DNA of 64,000 bases from an uncultured Rikenellaceae bacterium (GCA_946486375.1 CAMLTW010000011.1:1-64000); one strand, 5' to 3'. Positions 43,020 through 50,754 are shown, counted from the stretch's first letter. Notes: generated by a model not told the origin, from the sequence alone. Made by a program: numbers and translations.

Positions 43020-44162
43020 ATGGCAGAAATATATCAGGCGAACGACGTCGTCCGGCCGATCGACGTCTTCGACATTCGGGATTTGAAGAAAGAAGCCGGA
43101 CAAGTAATCCCCAAGGGCGGATTCGGTTACATCGTCGGCGGAGCCGGGGACGGGTGGACGCTGCGGCAAAACACCGAGGCTTTCAATCACAAGCAGCTGG
43201 CGCCCCGCGTACTGGCCGATCTGGAAAAGCCCGACCCGTCGACGTCCATTTTGGGAACCGATATCCGTCTGCCGGCGATCATGGCTCCGGTCGCCGCGCA
43301 GGGACTGGCGCACGTATCGGCGGAAAGCGGAACGGCGCGTGGCGTGGCTCAGTCGGGCACCATCATGGCTGTCAGCACTTATGCCGGACAGACCATTGCA
43401 GAAATCACCAAAGCCGGAGACGGAGCGCCCCAATGGTTCCAGCTCTATCCCAGCAAGAACGAAAAGTTCAACCGGTGGGTACTCGATCAGGCGATGGAAA
43501 GCGGCATGAAAGCCATCATTCTTACCGGCGATGCCACGGTGGGCGGCAACCGTGAAGCGGACATCCGCAATCATTTCACCTTTCCGCTGAAAATGGCGAA
43601 CCTGGAGAAATTCGGAGGCGGAGAAGGACAGTCCATGAGCGAGATTTATGCGCAGGGCCTGCAGAAAATCGCTCCGGAAACCGTTGAAAAGGTCGCCAAA
43701 CTGACCGGGCTTCCGGTCATCGTTAAGGGAATCCAAACGCCTATGGATGCCATGCTGGCGATCGGATCCGGAGCTTCCGCCGTTTACGTTTCCAACCATG
43801 GAGGGCGGCAGTTGGACGGAGGACCCGCTTCCTTCGATGTGTTGCAGTCCATTGCCGAAGCGGTGGACGGAAGGGTTCCGGTCATCTTCGACAGCGGTAT
43901 TCGTCGGGGACAGCACATTTTCAAGGCGCTGGCCAGCGGAGCCGACGTGGTAGGCATCGGACGTCCGGCGATTTACGGATTGGCGGTCGGCGGCTGGCAA
44001 GGGGTAAAATCGGTATTCGACTTTTTTTACCGCGAACTGACGATGGTCATGCAGCTGGCCGGAACCAAAACCGTGGAAGAGATCAAAAAGACCAGACTGC
44101 TGGATCTCCCCTACGGCATCCTTCCCGACCTTCCTTTGGAAACAGAACAAGTCATCAGGTAA
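43020..44162 (+). CDS. FMN-dependent alpha-hydroxy-acid oxidase, L-lactate oxidase type
   Basis: 380 residues, cytoplasmic, with no signal peptide. It is a TIM-barrel flavoenzyme of the glycolate/lactate oxidase family: FGYIVGGAGDGWTLRQNTEA, PAIMAPVAAQGLAHVSAESG, WFQLYPSKNEKFNRWVL, VIVKGIQTPMDAMLAIGSGA and VYVSNHGGRQLDGGPASFDV with catalytic His260, then PVIFDSGIRRGQHIFKALAS. The wording resembles Lactobacillales lactate oxidases (EC 1.1.3.2, lactate + O2 to pyruvate + H2O2), which is odd in a presumed strict anaerobe. It may use another acceptor. It is a single gene with a likely terminator at 44168. Confidence 0.87.
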   Translation: MAEIYQANDVVRPIDVFDIRDLKKEAGQVIPKGGFGYIVGGAGDGWTLRQNTEAFNHKQLAPRVLADLEKPDPSTSILGTDIRLPAIMAPVAAQGLAHVSAESGTARGVAQSGTIMAVSTYAGQTIAEITKAGDGAPQWFQLYPSKNEKFNRWVLDQAMESGMKAIILTGDATVGGNREADIRNHFTFPLKMANLEKFGGGEGQSMSEIYAQGLQKIAPETVEKVAKLTGLPVIVKGIQTPMDAMLAIGSGASAVYVSNHGGRQLDGGPASFDVLQSIAEAVDGRVPVIFDSGIRRGQHIFKALASGADVVGIGRPAIYGLAVGGWQGVKSVFDFFYRELTMVMQLAGTKTVEEIKKTRLLDLPYGILPDLPLETEQVIR

Positions 44163-44167
44163 ACCTC

Positions 44168-44213
44168 GGAAAAACAGAACGCAGGTTCCCTTCAACGGCA
44201 TCCTCTGTTTTCC
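44168..44213 (+). terminator. Probable terminator of the lactate oxidase-like gene
   Basis: AAAACAGA (44171-44178) pairs with TCTGTTTT (44204-44211), with flanking GG/CC pairs after one bulged A. The loop is 25 bases and the right arm supplies the T tract. Moderate quality. Confidence 0.5.
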
Positions 44214-44490
44214 TCTGCTCATGTGACTTTCAAAATAGTATTCTGCAAAAACGAGAACATGGCCTAAATCCGGGTCGTACCTCTTTTTTGCTTACACCTT
44301 TTTTATTTTAACCTGAGCGCTTATTCTCTCGGATGTATGGAAGCGCCATTTGCTCGCAAATTTTCTGTGACCCACGCCCTTTCAGGTTTAAAAGTTTTTC
44401 CATTGAGACGGTAGTGAAATTTAGAACAAAGAAGCTACCACCGGGCAGGCTATGCGATTGTACCTTTGATTATTAAACCGTATATACTGT
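44214..44490. other. AT-rich spacer at the left edge of the accessory island
   Basis: Base composition drops visibly from about 44265 onward compared with the preceding genes. No reading frame or RNA is recognised. TACCTTTG at 44461-44468 is a possible -7 element 23 bases before the HNH gene ATG, but it lacks a -33 TTTG at the right spacing. Confidence 0.5.
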
Positions 44491-45441
44491 ATGCCTTTTC
44501 ATTTAGGGAATGACCAGTCTGTGTATATAGAGCTTACTAATCCGATTCACGGTGGAGAAGGATGGGATTTTGGGGAATTTTTGTGGAGCCCTACACGAAA
44601 TAATATAGGAGGTGATAGTTGGGGAATACTCCGTAAATTGAAGCCAGGAGATATTGTGATTCATTCTCTTAAATTTCCAGGTAAAAATCATGAGTTTGTA
44701 GGGGTATCCTTGGTTAAAGGAAAATGTATTGAGACATGTTCTGAACCGTTTAATCCAGGAAGGTGGAAAGGATATTACAAATATTATAAGGTACCCTTAC
44801 AATTTTATAGCCCTTTCCAAAAACCCTTGTCGGTAAAAAGCTTTTTGGAAGAGTTTAAGGACCAACTTATATTTTTAAATATCTCAAACACTTTTTACAC
44901 AAAAGACGCAAAAAAGTGTTGTCAAAAATACGTCGCTTCCGTTCCTAATGTGTTGTTTAATTTGTTGATAGAGTTCTTTGAGAAAAATAATGTTACTTTA
45001 TTTGAACATATTCTTCTACAGGACGAGGGAGAAAATGTTGCAAGCGAGAAAGAAAGAGGAGCGCCCAGAGTAAAAACAACGATTGAGCGAACTATTAGGG
45101 ATACCGCCATTGTAAAAGAACTGAAGAAAGAGTATGATAATCGTTGCCAAATATGTGGAAGAAAAATAATCTTACCAAACGGGAATGGTTATTCTGAAGG
45201 TCATCATCTACAAAAACTTAACCCTCAACATTTGGGGCCTGATATAAAGGAAAATATAATTATTTTATGTCCTACCCATCATGCAGAATTCGATTTTGGA
45301 GCAATCGGAATCAATAGCGATTATAGGATAGTACATATTGATCCCAACAATGAATTCAATGGAGCGCAATTAGCCTACTCCAGAAAAGATTTAGGAGAAA
45401 TTTATTTACACTACCACATGAAAAAAATATTCAGTAAATAA
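44491..45441 (+). CDS. EVE/PUA-like domain fused to an HNH endonuclease
   Basis: 316 residues in strikingly AT-rich DNA. Residues about 20-115 look like an EVE/PUA-type modified-base reader: FLWSPTRNN, WGILRKLKPGDIVIHSL and HEFVGVSLVKGK. A mostly helical linker follows, then an HNH nuclease from about 200: Cys219/Cys222 in NRCQICGRK, GYSEGHHLQKLNP with His238/239, and NIIILCPTHHAEFD with Cys260 and His263/264. Fusions of this kind cut DNA carrying modified cytosine, so a modification-dependent (type IV-like) restriction enzyme against phages is the likeliest role. It is a single gene ended by the hairpin at 45450. Composition suggests recent transfer. Confidence 0.78.
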   Translation: MPFHLGNDQSVYIELTNPIHGGEGWDFGEFLWSPTRNNIGGDSWGILRKLKPGDIVIHSLKFPGKNHEFVGVSLVKGKCIETCSEPFNPGRWKGYYKYYKVPLQFYSPFQKPLSVKSFLEEFKDQLIFLNISNTFYTKDAKKCCQKYVASVPNVLFNLLIEFFEKNNVTLFEHILLQDEGENVASEKERGAPRVKTTIERTIRDTAIVKELKKEYDNRCQICGRKIILPNGNGYSEGHHLQKLNPQHLGPDIKENIIILCPTHHAEFDFGAIGINSDYRIVHIDPNNEFNGAQLAYSRKDLGEIYLHYHMKKIFSK

Positions 45442-45449
45442 TAAATTCA

Positions 45450-45475
45450 GCAGGCAACCGTTTTCGATTGCCTGC
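45450..45475. terminator. Bidirectional terminator between HNH gene and tRNA-Gly
   Basis: GCAGGCAA (45450-45457) pairs perfectly with TTGCCTGC (45468-45475) over a 10-nt loop. It lies 8 bases after the rightward HNH stop and 6 bases before the 3' end of the leftward tRNA, so it can serve both. Confidence 0.78.
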
Positions 45476-45481
45476 TTTGTG

Positions 45482-45554
45482 AGCGGAAAACGGGACTCGG
45501 ACCCGCGACCCCAACCTTGGCAAGGTTGTGCTCTACCAACTGAGCTATTTCCGC
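45482..45554 (-). tRNA. tRNA-Gly (GCC), second copy
   Basis: On the minus strand the sequence is base-for-base the same as the tRNA-Gly at 167-239: acceptor GCGGAAA, anticodon loop TTGCCAA, T arm CGGGTCCGAGTCCCG, 73 nt. A complete promoter (45826-45855) lies about 270 bases upstream. The two identical copies are inverted relative to each other and 45 kb apart. Confidence 0.96.
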
Positions 45555-45825
45555 AATATGTCGATTTGTTTCTTCCCTACTATCAGGCTGTCCTATCCGT
45601 GAGGAGAACCTCAACCGATGAACGTCCTTCCCTTTCCGCATATCCCGAAACCGGAAAAGCACTTTTCCAAACCCACAAAAGAAATGCCTCTCTCTTTCAT
45701 CCCGATCGGAAGTCTCCTTGCCCCCGCGCCATCCGGACTGCACACCCCTCATCCTTTATTCTTAGCCGGTTAAGGACGATTTCGGAGAATACTGCCTCCC
45801 CCTTTTCCCATCTCTATGCAGGGCA

Positions 45826-45855
45826 CAAAGATAATAAAAATCACAAGAAAGCAAA
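45826..45855 (-). promoter_or_regulatory. Promoter for tRNA-Gly (leftward)
   Basis: On the minus strand TTTG (45852-45855), an 18-base spacer and TATCTTTG (45826-45833) form a full Bacteroidetes promoter. Spacing equals that of the tRNA promoter at 60322-60351. The transcript would have a leader of roughly 260 bases before the tRNA, in which I see no gene. Confidence 0.7.
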
Positions 45856-45899
45856 TATCAGGGCATATTTTCTTAAGATTTTTACCGGCGTTTTTCCAT

Positions 45900-46727
45900 G
45901 GGTATAAAGCCGCACCGATCGCCCTTCAGGACGTGGTGGAAATGATGCTCAATGCAACGCAAAACTATAAACAGCCGCTTGACGAAGAGCGCCTATTTGG
46001 ATGGCACGCTGCTCTGTTTCCTCTTGGAAGAAGCAAAATGCACCGGATTTGATGGTGCTCGTTACCGCAGCGGAGAAATGCAGGTTAGTTCGAGAGCAAT
46101 GGGTAAAGAAAAATTCCATTACGAGGCCCCAGCTCCGCAGACGGTAAAAAGCGAAGTGGATGTTTTTGGTTTGGTTCAACCGGGATAACAGTTTAGACCT
46201 GGTTTTGAAGGCAGAGATAGCTTATTTCTGGCACAATATAACTCACCCTTTCGACAATGGTAACAACCGAATCCTGCGAGCGTTGTCTGGTATGCTGCTT
46301 GCATGCTCAGACAACACTTCCCAGCGTTTTACAGTCTATCCAACCAAATACTGACTGAAAGAAAAACTTATTACAAGACCCTGAAGAAAATTCAATTCAG
46401 CGACGGGGATATGACCCAGTAGCTCATTTGGTATCTGACATATCTGTATCGTGTCCCACAATCCATGGAAACCACTTTTCAGAAAGTGAGTGTAAAAGCC
46501 CAATTTTGAGTCGGACACAAGATGACAGAGCTAAATACGCGCCAACGACTCATACTTAATAAATTGCTTGATGGATTCGAAGGAAAACCCGCTTTTCTCT
46601 AAGTGAGCAAAAATAACCAAATCTTCTCGAACTGCTCTTTTACGCGATACCCAGGATTTAATTGAAAAGGGCATCTTACAGTAAGAAGCTCAAGGTGGCC
46701 GAAGCACCAATTGTGAATTAGCCACTT
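45900..46727 (+). pseudogene. Decayed Fic family gene (DUF4172-Fic type)
   Basis: Family similarity runs rightward through several frames: VVEMMLNATQNYKQPLDEER then LFGWHAALFPLGRSKMHRI; next frame SGEMQVSSRAMGKEKFHYEA; next frame FNRDNSLDLVLKAEIAYFWH with HPFDNGNNRILRAL, a worn form of the Fic active site HPFxDGNGR; then the winged-helix tail RQRLILNKLLDGFEGKPAFL, DTQDLIEKGIL and GGRSTNCEL. At least three frameshifts and several stops are needed, and the N-terminal DUF4172 part is missing. The parent would have AMPylated target proteins. Now dead. Confidence 0.8.
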
Positions 46728-46951
46728 AAGTTATAAGTTATTTTCAACCTCTTCCTTAACTTTGATACATAATTATAGGGCTGCTTATTCGAAGCTTCTT
46801 CTCCGGTCGCAGTCAGCATCCCTATCGCTTCCGGGTCTGTCGGATGAGGATGATTGTTGTGTCCCTGCTTGTTCCTTTCGGGTGTATCCGTGTGGTTAAT
46901 GAACGGTAGAATAACAACGTAACGCTCAACACAAGCCCGGTACTTCCCCAT
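46718..46951 (-). CDS. Small hypothetical frame, doubtful
   Basis: 77 residues beginning MGKYRACVERYVVILPFINH and ending in a basic stretch (KLRKRLKITYNLSG), with GHNNHPHPTDPEAIGMLTAT in the middle. Its composition is protein-like and it opposes the Fic remnant, overlapping its last bases. I do not recognise a family. It may be an intact short gene or another fossil in this decayed stretch. Confidence 0.3.
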   Translation of the reverse strand: MGKYRACVERYVVILPFINHTDTPERNKQGHNNHPHPTDPEAIGMLTATGEEASNKQPYNYVSKLRKRLKITYNLSG

Positions 46952-47255
46952 GCGGATATTTCCCTAAACCGCGCCTCGTAGTCAATCTAATAGGCTCGCG
47001 ACATACAGGCAGGTATATCGAAATATCGTGGTTGGCAAGGCTTATCGAACGATGGCTCGTGGTTTTTGACGTCCAAATAGCTTTGTTGTCCCTTTAAAAA
47101 ACACATTGCCTGCAGCCACTGCAAAATAACTTCGCAATTTTAAAAGTGTAATATATAGTACTCAACAATATTACATTCATTTAAATATGCTTTATTTTTG
47201 TCACTTACTCTATTTTATATAACTTATTTTACAATATTTAGCAAGTTTGTTAGTG
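46952..47255. other. AT-rich non-coding stretch upstream of the RiPP cluster
   Basis: About 300 bases, very AT-rich after 47090 (TTTAAATATGC, TATATAACTTATTTTACAAT). No frame, tRNA or repeat is recognised. The promoter of the peptide cluster follows directly. Confidence 0.6.
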
Positions 47256-47285
47256 TTGCATATTGAATAATAAATATTATATTTG
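47256..47285 (+). promoter_or_regulatory. Promoter of the radical-SAM peptide cluster
   Basis: TTG (47256-47258), a 19-base spacer and TATATTTG (47278-47285) fit the Bacteroidetes -33/-7 pattern. Transcription would begin near 47292 and leave a leader of about 118 bases before the precursor ATG at 47411. Confidence 0.68.
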
Positions 47286-47410
47286 TTAGGCAACCTTGGT
47301 TCAATCAACCGGTTGGCGTTGACAGCTTACCCTATGATTGGATTGAGACTTTATTTTCATCCTTTTTATCAAATTACTTTTTACTCCATTAACACCTAAA
47401 ATTTAACCTT

Positions 47411-47875
47411 ATGAAAAGCTTCGAACAGATCAACGGCTCGCTTCAGGCATGGATCCGTGCCATGAAAGAAGGAAAAGCGAATGGCGACACGGCAAATGCC
47501 GTCATGAACGGACAAGAGTTAAAAAAGGATGCGCTCGAGCTGGTCAGCCAGTTGCAGAACTCCCTGACCGGCAAGGACAGGGAGCAATTCGATGAACTCC
47601 TCAAAGCCATCAATGAAAAGGGACCCGAAATGCGGGAAAGCATCGCCCAATTGGTTTATGAAGGGAAAACGTCCCATGAAGACTTCCAAAAGGTCTTGGC
47701 CCAGTATGGCATCTCCGGTTCGCAGCCCGTGGTCAACGGCTGCGAGGTTTGCTCGGCTTGCAGCGCCTGCGTTTCCTGCACCATATGCGCCTTGTGCGTC
47801 GTTACAGGTATCGAAGCGGCATCCGTAACGTCGGCAATCTCCGTCGTCGAAACCGTAAGCGCTATCAATGGCTGA
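47411..47875 (+). CDS. Ribosomal peptide precursor with a seven-cysteine (Cxx)n core
   Basis: 154 residues. Residues 1-110 form a charged, helical leader (SFEQINGSLQAWIRAMKEGK; EDFQKVLAQYGISGSQPVVN). At residue 110 a Gly precedes CEVCSACSACVSCTICALC, in which Cys 111, 114, 117, 120, 123, 126 and 129 fall exactly every third position. A tail of about 25 small and hydrophobic residues follows (VVTGIEAASVTSAISVVETV). The leader has no cysteine. The gene directly precedes two radical SAM/SPASM genes, the classical setting of thioether-bridged RiPPs. Known Bacteroidetes targets include CXXX-repeat peptides; a CXX repeat is different. A hairpin after the stop would favour surplus precursor mRNA. 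A metal-binding peptide is the alternative, less likely given the neighbours. Confidence 0.82.
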   Translation: MKSFEQINGSLQAWIRAMKEGKANGDTANAVMNGQELKKDALELVSQLQNSLTGKDREQFDELLKAINEKGPEMRESIAQLVYEGKTSHEDFQKVLAQYGISGSQPVVNGCEVCSACSACVSCTICALCVVTGIEAASVTSAISVVETVSAING

Positions 47876-47903
47876 TCGTAATTAACGCACGAAATTGAGT
47901 TTT

Positions 47904-47947
47904 TCTGACCTTGAGAAGGATGCCGCACATTCTCAAGGTCAGATTTT
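47904..47947 (+). terminator. Attenuating hairpin between precursor and maturase genes
   Basis: TCTGACCTTGAGAA (47904-47917) pairs perfectly with TTCTCAAGGTCAGA (47930-47943) over a 12-nt loop and is followed by TTTT. It sits 28 bases past the precursor stop and 27 before the first maturase start. No promoter is seen after it, so partial read-through probably sets a high precursor-to-enzyme ratio. Confidence 0.82.
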
Positions 47948-47970
47948 AACCCTTACTTACCCCGATTACC

Positions 47971-49464
47971 ATGCACCCGATTGATTTTCATGTTTTCCGA
48001 ACCAGTTCCGGGAGCCAATATTTGTACGATGTAAATACCAATACGGTACATCCGCTCAGCGACGGCATTCCGGAAGAGGTGATCCGGGATATTTATGCCG
48101 CCCAAACAGCAGACCGCTTGGGTGCACTATCGGAAAAATATCCCGCCCATCAGTCTTTTTTCAGGTATGCAACTCTATGGCGGAGCCACACCGACGCATT
48201 CCGGAATCATCCGCCTCAGGAGAAAACGTACCTGCGAAGTATAGCGGAAGCTCAGAAAAACCAGTTGATCACCAGCCTTGCCTGGGATTTGATCCTGATC
48301 ACTACCGAACAGTGCAACATGCGATGCGCCTATTGCGTCCATGAGCAAGACCTCTATCCCAACCGAAGACCGCACGGCTCGAAATCCATGAGTTTGGAAA
48401 CGATGAGAAAAGCCATCGATCTGTATTTCGCCATGAATCGCTCCGACCGGGTGCGCCCGTTTAAGAACAGAGCGCTTAATATCGCCTTTTACGGCGGCGA
48501 GGCGCTGTTGAATTTCCGTGCGATCAGGGAAGCCGTATCCTATGCCCGGGAGAGCTATGACGGTCCTTTCGAATTACACCTGGGCATATCCACAAACCTC
48601 ACCCTGTTCGATCCGCAATGGTTGCCTTTCCTGCGCGACAACGAAGTTTCGCTCAGCATAAGCCTGGACGGCCCCCAAAAAGAACATGACCGTTACCGCC
48701 GGATGAAAAACGGGGCGCCCTCCTTTGAAATCCTCGAAAAGAAGTTGAAGATGATCCATGAGTTCGACGGCGAATATTTTAAAAACTACCTGTCGGCCAA
48801 CATTACGACAAACGGGAATACGCAATTTATGGACGTGGTGCGCTTTTTCGAGGAGGAACACGAGCGCGTTCCTAAAATCCAGGCCATTTCTCCACTCAAA
48901 GATTTGGAAACCTCGCATTTCCATCAGATGTATCCATATGATCGTGAGGCATACATAGAATCCATCCGGGCACTGAACCATTATTTTACGAGCGAATGCC
49001 TGGCCGGTCGGCAATTCGTCAAGGGGGAGGCCCTTTATGCATTCACCTACAATTTCGTGAGCGATTTTTACAATAGCCCGCATTTCATCAGCCGACGCAA
49101 AAACTGGTACACGGGCAGTTGCATCCCGGGTCGCAAGATCACCGTCACCCCTGACGAATACATACATGTGTGTGAAAGAGTCGGTACGGGACGACCCGTG
49201 GGAGACCTTGACCGGGGAATAGACGAAGAAAAAATCCTCGCCTATTTCAATGAATTCCTGGCCTCTACGGATGATTGTCCTAAGTGCTGGGCCCGGAACC
49301 GATGTAAAATATGTCCGGCTGAAGTGGACAGCGATTCGGGTGACTGCTATTTCGAGAACCGTTGCGAGCAGATGCGAAACAACCTGAACCGGCAATTTGT
49401 CAATGTCTACTCGCTTCTTGAACAAAAGCCCGATCTGTTTGCGGGCGAATACGAATATTTTTAA
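47971..49464 (+). CDS. Radical SAM/SPASM peptide maturase 1
   Basis: 497 residues. The N-terminal part (YLYDVNTNTVHPLSDGIPEE) resembles the peptide-recognition region of SCIFF/ranthipeptide-type maturases. The radical SAM cluster is CNMRCAYC, Cys115/119/122, followed by LNIAFYGGEALLNFRAIREA and VSLSISLDGPQKEHDRYRRM. The SPASM end starts at GSCIPGRKITVTPDEYIHVC (Cys384) and continues with DDCPKCWARNRCKIC, CYFENRC. This SG.C.PG.....V.......C pattern is known from enzymes that join Cys sulfur to peptide carbon. I infer that it installs thioether links in the neighbouring (Cxx)7 peptide. Spacing of 12 bases to the next gene shows an operon. Confidence 0.87.
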   Translation: MHPIDFHVFRTSSGSQYLYDVNTNTVHPLSDGIPEEVIRDIYAAQTADRLGALSEKYPAHQSFFRYATLWRSHTDAFRNHPPQEKTYLRSIAEAQKNQLITSLAWDLILITTEQCNMRCAYCVHEQDLYPNRRPHGSKSMSLETMRKAIDLYFAMNRSDRVRPFKNRALNIAFYGGEALLNFRAIREAVSYARESYDGPFELHLGISTNLTLFDPQWLPFLRDNEVSLSISLDGPQKEHDRYRRMKNGAPSFEILEKKLKMIHEFDGEYFKNYLSANITTNGNTQFMDVVRFFEEEHERVPKIQAISPLKDLETSHFHQMYPYDREAYIESIRALNHYFTSECLAGRQFVKGEALYAFTYNFVSDFYNSPHFISRRKNWYTGSCIPGRKITVTPDEYIHVCERVGTGRPVGDLDRGIDEEKILAYFNEFLASTDDCPKCWARNRCKICPAEVDSDSGDCYFENRCEQMRNNLNRQFVNVYSLLEQKPDLFAGEYEYF

Positions 49465-49470
49465 AGGAGG
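49463..49470 (+). promoter_or_regulatory. Shine-Dalgarno sequence of maturase 2
   Basis: AAAGGAGG lies 6 bases before the ATG at 49477 and overlaps the maturase 1 stop codon. Strong Shine-Dalgarno sequences are uncommon in Bacteroidetes; this one fixes the start and implies coupled translation. Confidence 0.7.
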
Positions 49471-49476
49471 ATCGGG

Positions 49477-50754
49477 ATGGAATACTTTAATTTATACAAT
49501 CACTGTTACTTTCATCGAGGCGAGAAAAACGCTGCCGTATACGACATATTTCAGAAAAGGATTTTCTGGATCGAGGATTCCCGCAAAATCGATTTCCTGG
49601 ACATGAGCCGTCGCGGCTTGAGCCTTTCCGAAATCAGCCGCCGGTTGAGCGTCGAAGAGAGCCTGATCCGGAATTTTGCCGCCTTTTATGAAACAGTGGA
49701 GTTGGGTGCCTTTTACGAGTCGCCGAAGGTCAGCCCCAAATACCGGCCCTTCATCCATCCGCATCTCGAAAGGGAAAAATCGTTCTATCGTCCGCTGGGC
49801 GTCGTTTCTCTGGAAGTCTCTTCCCGGTGCACCGGTCAATGCTGGTTTTGCGACTCCGATAAAAGACTGGCGAGTCTCGAATGCACCTGCGGATGTTTCT
49901 CGAATCGCCCCAAAATCGAATATGCGATCGACGAGGTGATCGGGCATTTGGCCTGCGCAGCTCCCGCCTCCATCGAACTCACCGGGGGAGACCCTTTCTC
50001 TAATCGGGCCGATACACTATCCTGCATCATGGCCGCTTCGCGGCACTCTATTCCCGTAAACGTACGTACTTTCGGGAGCCTGCTTACGAGCCGGGATATT
50101 GTTTTTCTGAAACAGTACAAAGCAAGCATGTCGCTCGTTCTTTCGAATTTCGCGCCGGAGTCTTCTCAAGAGGATATCGCCAGGATTTCTCGGATTCTCT
50201 CCTGGTCCGCCGCGGAAAAGTATTTCGATATCGACGTCGTTTTACTGATGGATGAAAATCACGTCGAACAGTTGGAGGCCGCCAGGCAATGGTTCGGAGG
50301 GATCGGACTGCCGATACGCACTGTCACTTTGTATTATCCTGTCGAACTGTTGCATGCCACGGATAATGAACGGAGCCAGCGGCTCAAAGCATGCCTGATG
50401 TCCTCGCCGGACCGGTTTGCAGTCGATATGAACGGACTGGCCCGTAATGTAAAGGGGCACTCCTGTTGGCAGGATCATCTTTGCATTCTGTCGAACGGCG
50501 ACGTAACACCTTGCCTGGCTGAACGGGATCACGTCTACGGAAATGCCAAAACAGAGAACATTCTGGATATCATTCGCGGCAAAAGATCCGAAAAACTGAT
50601 GGGGATGACGAAACAGACCATGGATGAGCGTTGTGCGCATTGTGAATTTTCCATCGGCTGTGCCCCCTGCTCGGTTGCGACTAAGAAAATGCAGGGTTCC
50701 TATGAAAAGCCGGGGTGGAATTGTGTTTACCGACCGGATATCGGACGATTCTGA
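49477..50754 (+). CDS. Radical SAM/SPASM peptide maturase 2 with N-terminal recognition-like domain
   Basis: 425 residues. Residues 1-85 (NAAVYDIFQKRIFWIEDSRK; GLSLSEISRRLSVEESLIRN) look like a PqqD-type peptide-binding winged helix. The radical SAM motif is CTGQCWFC, Cys118/122/125, followed by SIELTGGDPFSN. Extra cysteines occur just after it (LECTCGCFS). The SPASM part is GHSCWQDHLCILSNGDVTPC then CAHCEFSIGCAPC. It differs strongly from maturase 1, so the two may make different changes to one peptide, or one may act as a partner. A full CxxxCxxC motif argues against a pseudo-rSAM protein. No transporter or leader peptidase follows; a hairpin closes the cluster at 50834. Confidence 0.86.
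   Translation: MEYFNLYNHCYFHRGEKNAAVYDIFQKRIFWIEDSRKIDFLDMSRRGLSLSEISRRLSVEESLIRNFAAFYETVELGAFYESPKVSPKYRPFIHPHLEREKSFYRPLGVVSLEVSSRCTGQCWFCDSDKRLASLECTCGCFSNRPKIEYAIDEVIGHLACAAPASIELTGGDPFSNRADTLSCIMAASRHSIPVNVRTFGSLLTSRDIVFLKQYKASMSLVLSNFAPESSQEDIARISRILSWSAAEKYFDIDVVLLMDENHVEQLEAARQWFGGIGLPIRTVTLYYPVELLHATDNERSQRLKACLMSSPDRFAVDMNGLARNVKGHSCWQDHLCILSNGDVTPCLAERDHVYGNAKTENILDIIRGKRSEKLMGMTKQTMDERCAHCEFSIGCAPCSVATKKMQGSYEKPGWNCVYRPDIGRF

Noticed and set aside
47741-47797. Cysteine repeat as a metallothionein or iron-sulfur protein
   Set aside because: The cysteines are confined to the C-terminal part after a long Cys-free leader and two radical SAM/SPASM genes follow, which fits a modified peptide better. 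Not fully excluded.
47971-49464. Maturase 1 as an anaerobic sulfatase-maturating enzyme
   Set aside because: Its radical SAM motif begins at residue 115 behind a peptide-recognition-like region, its SPASM pattern is of the thioether type, and the sulfatase lies 5 kb away with other genes between.
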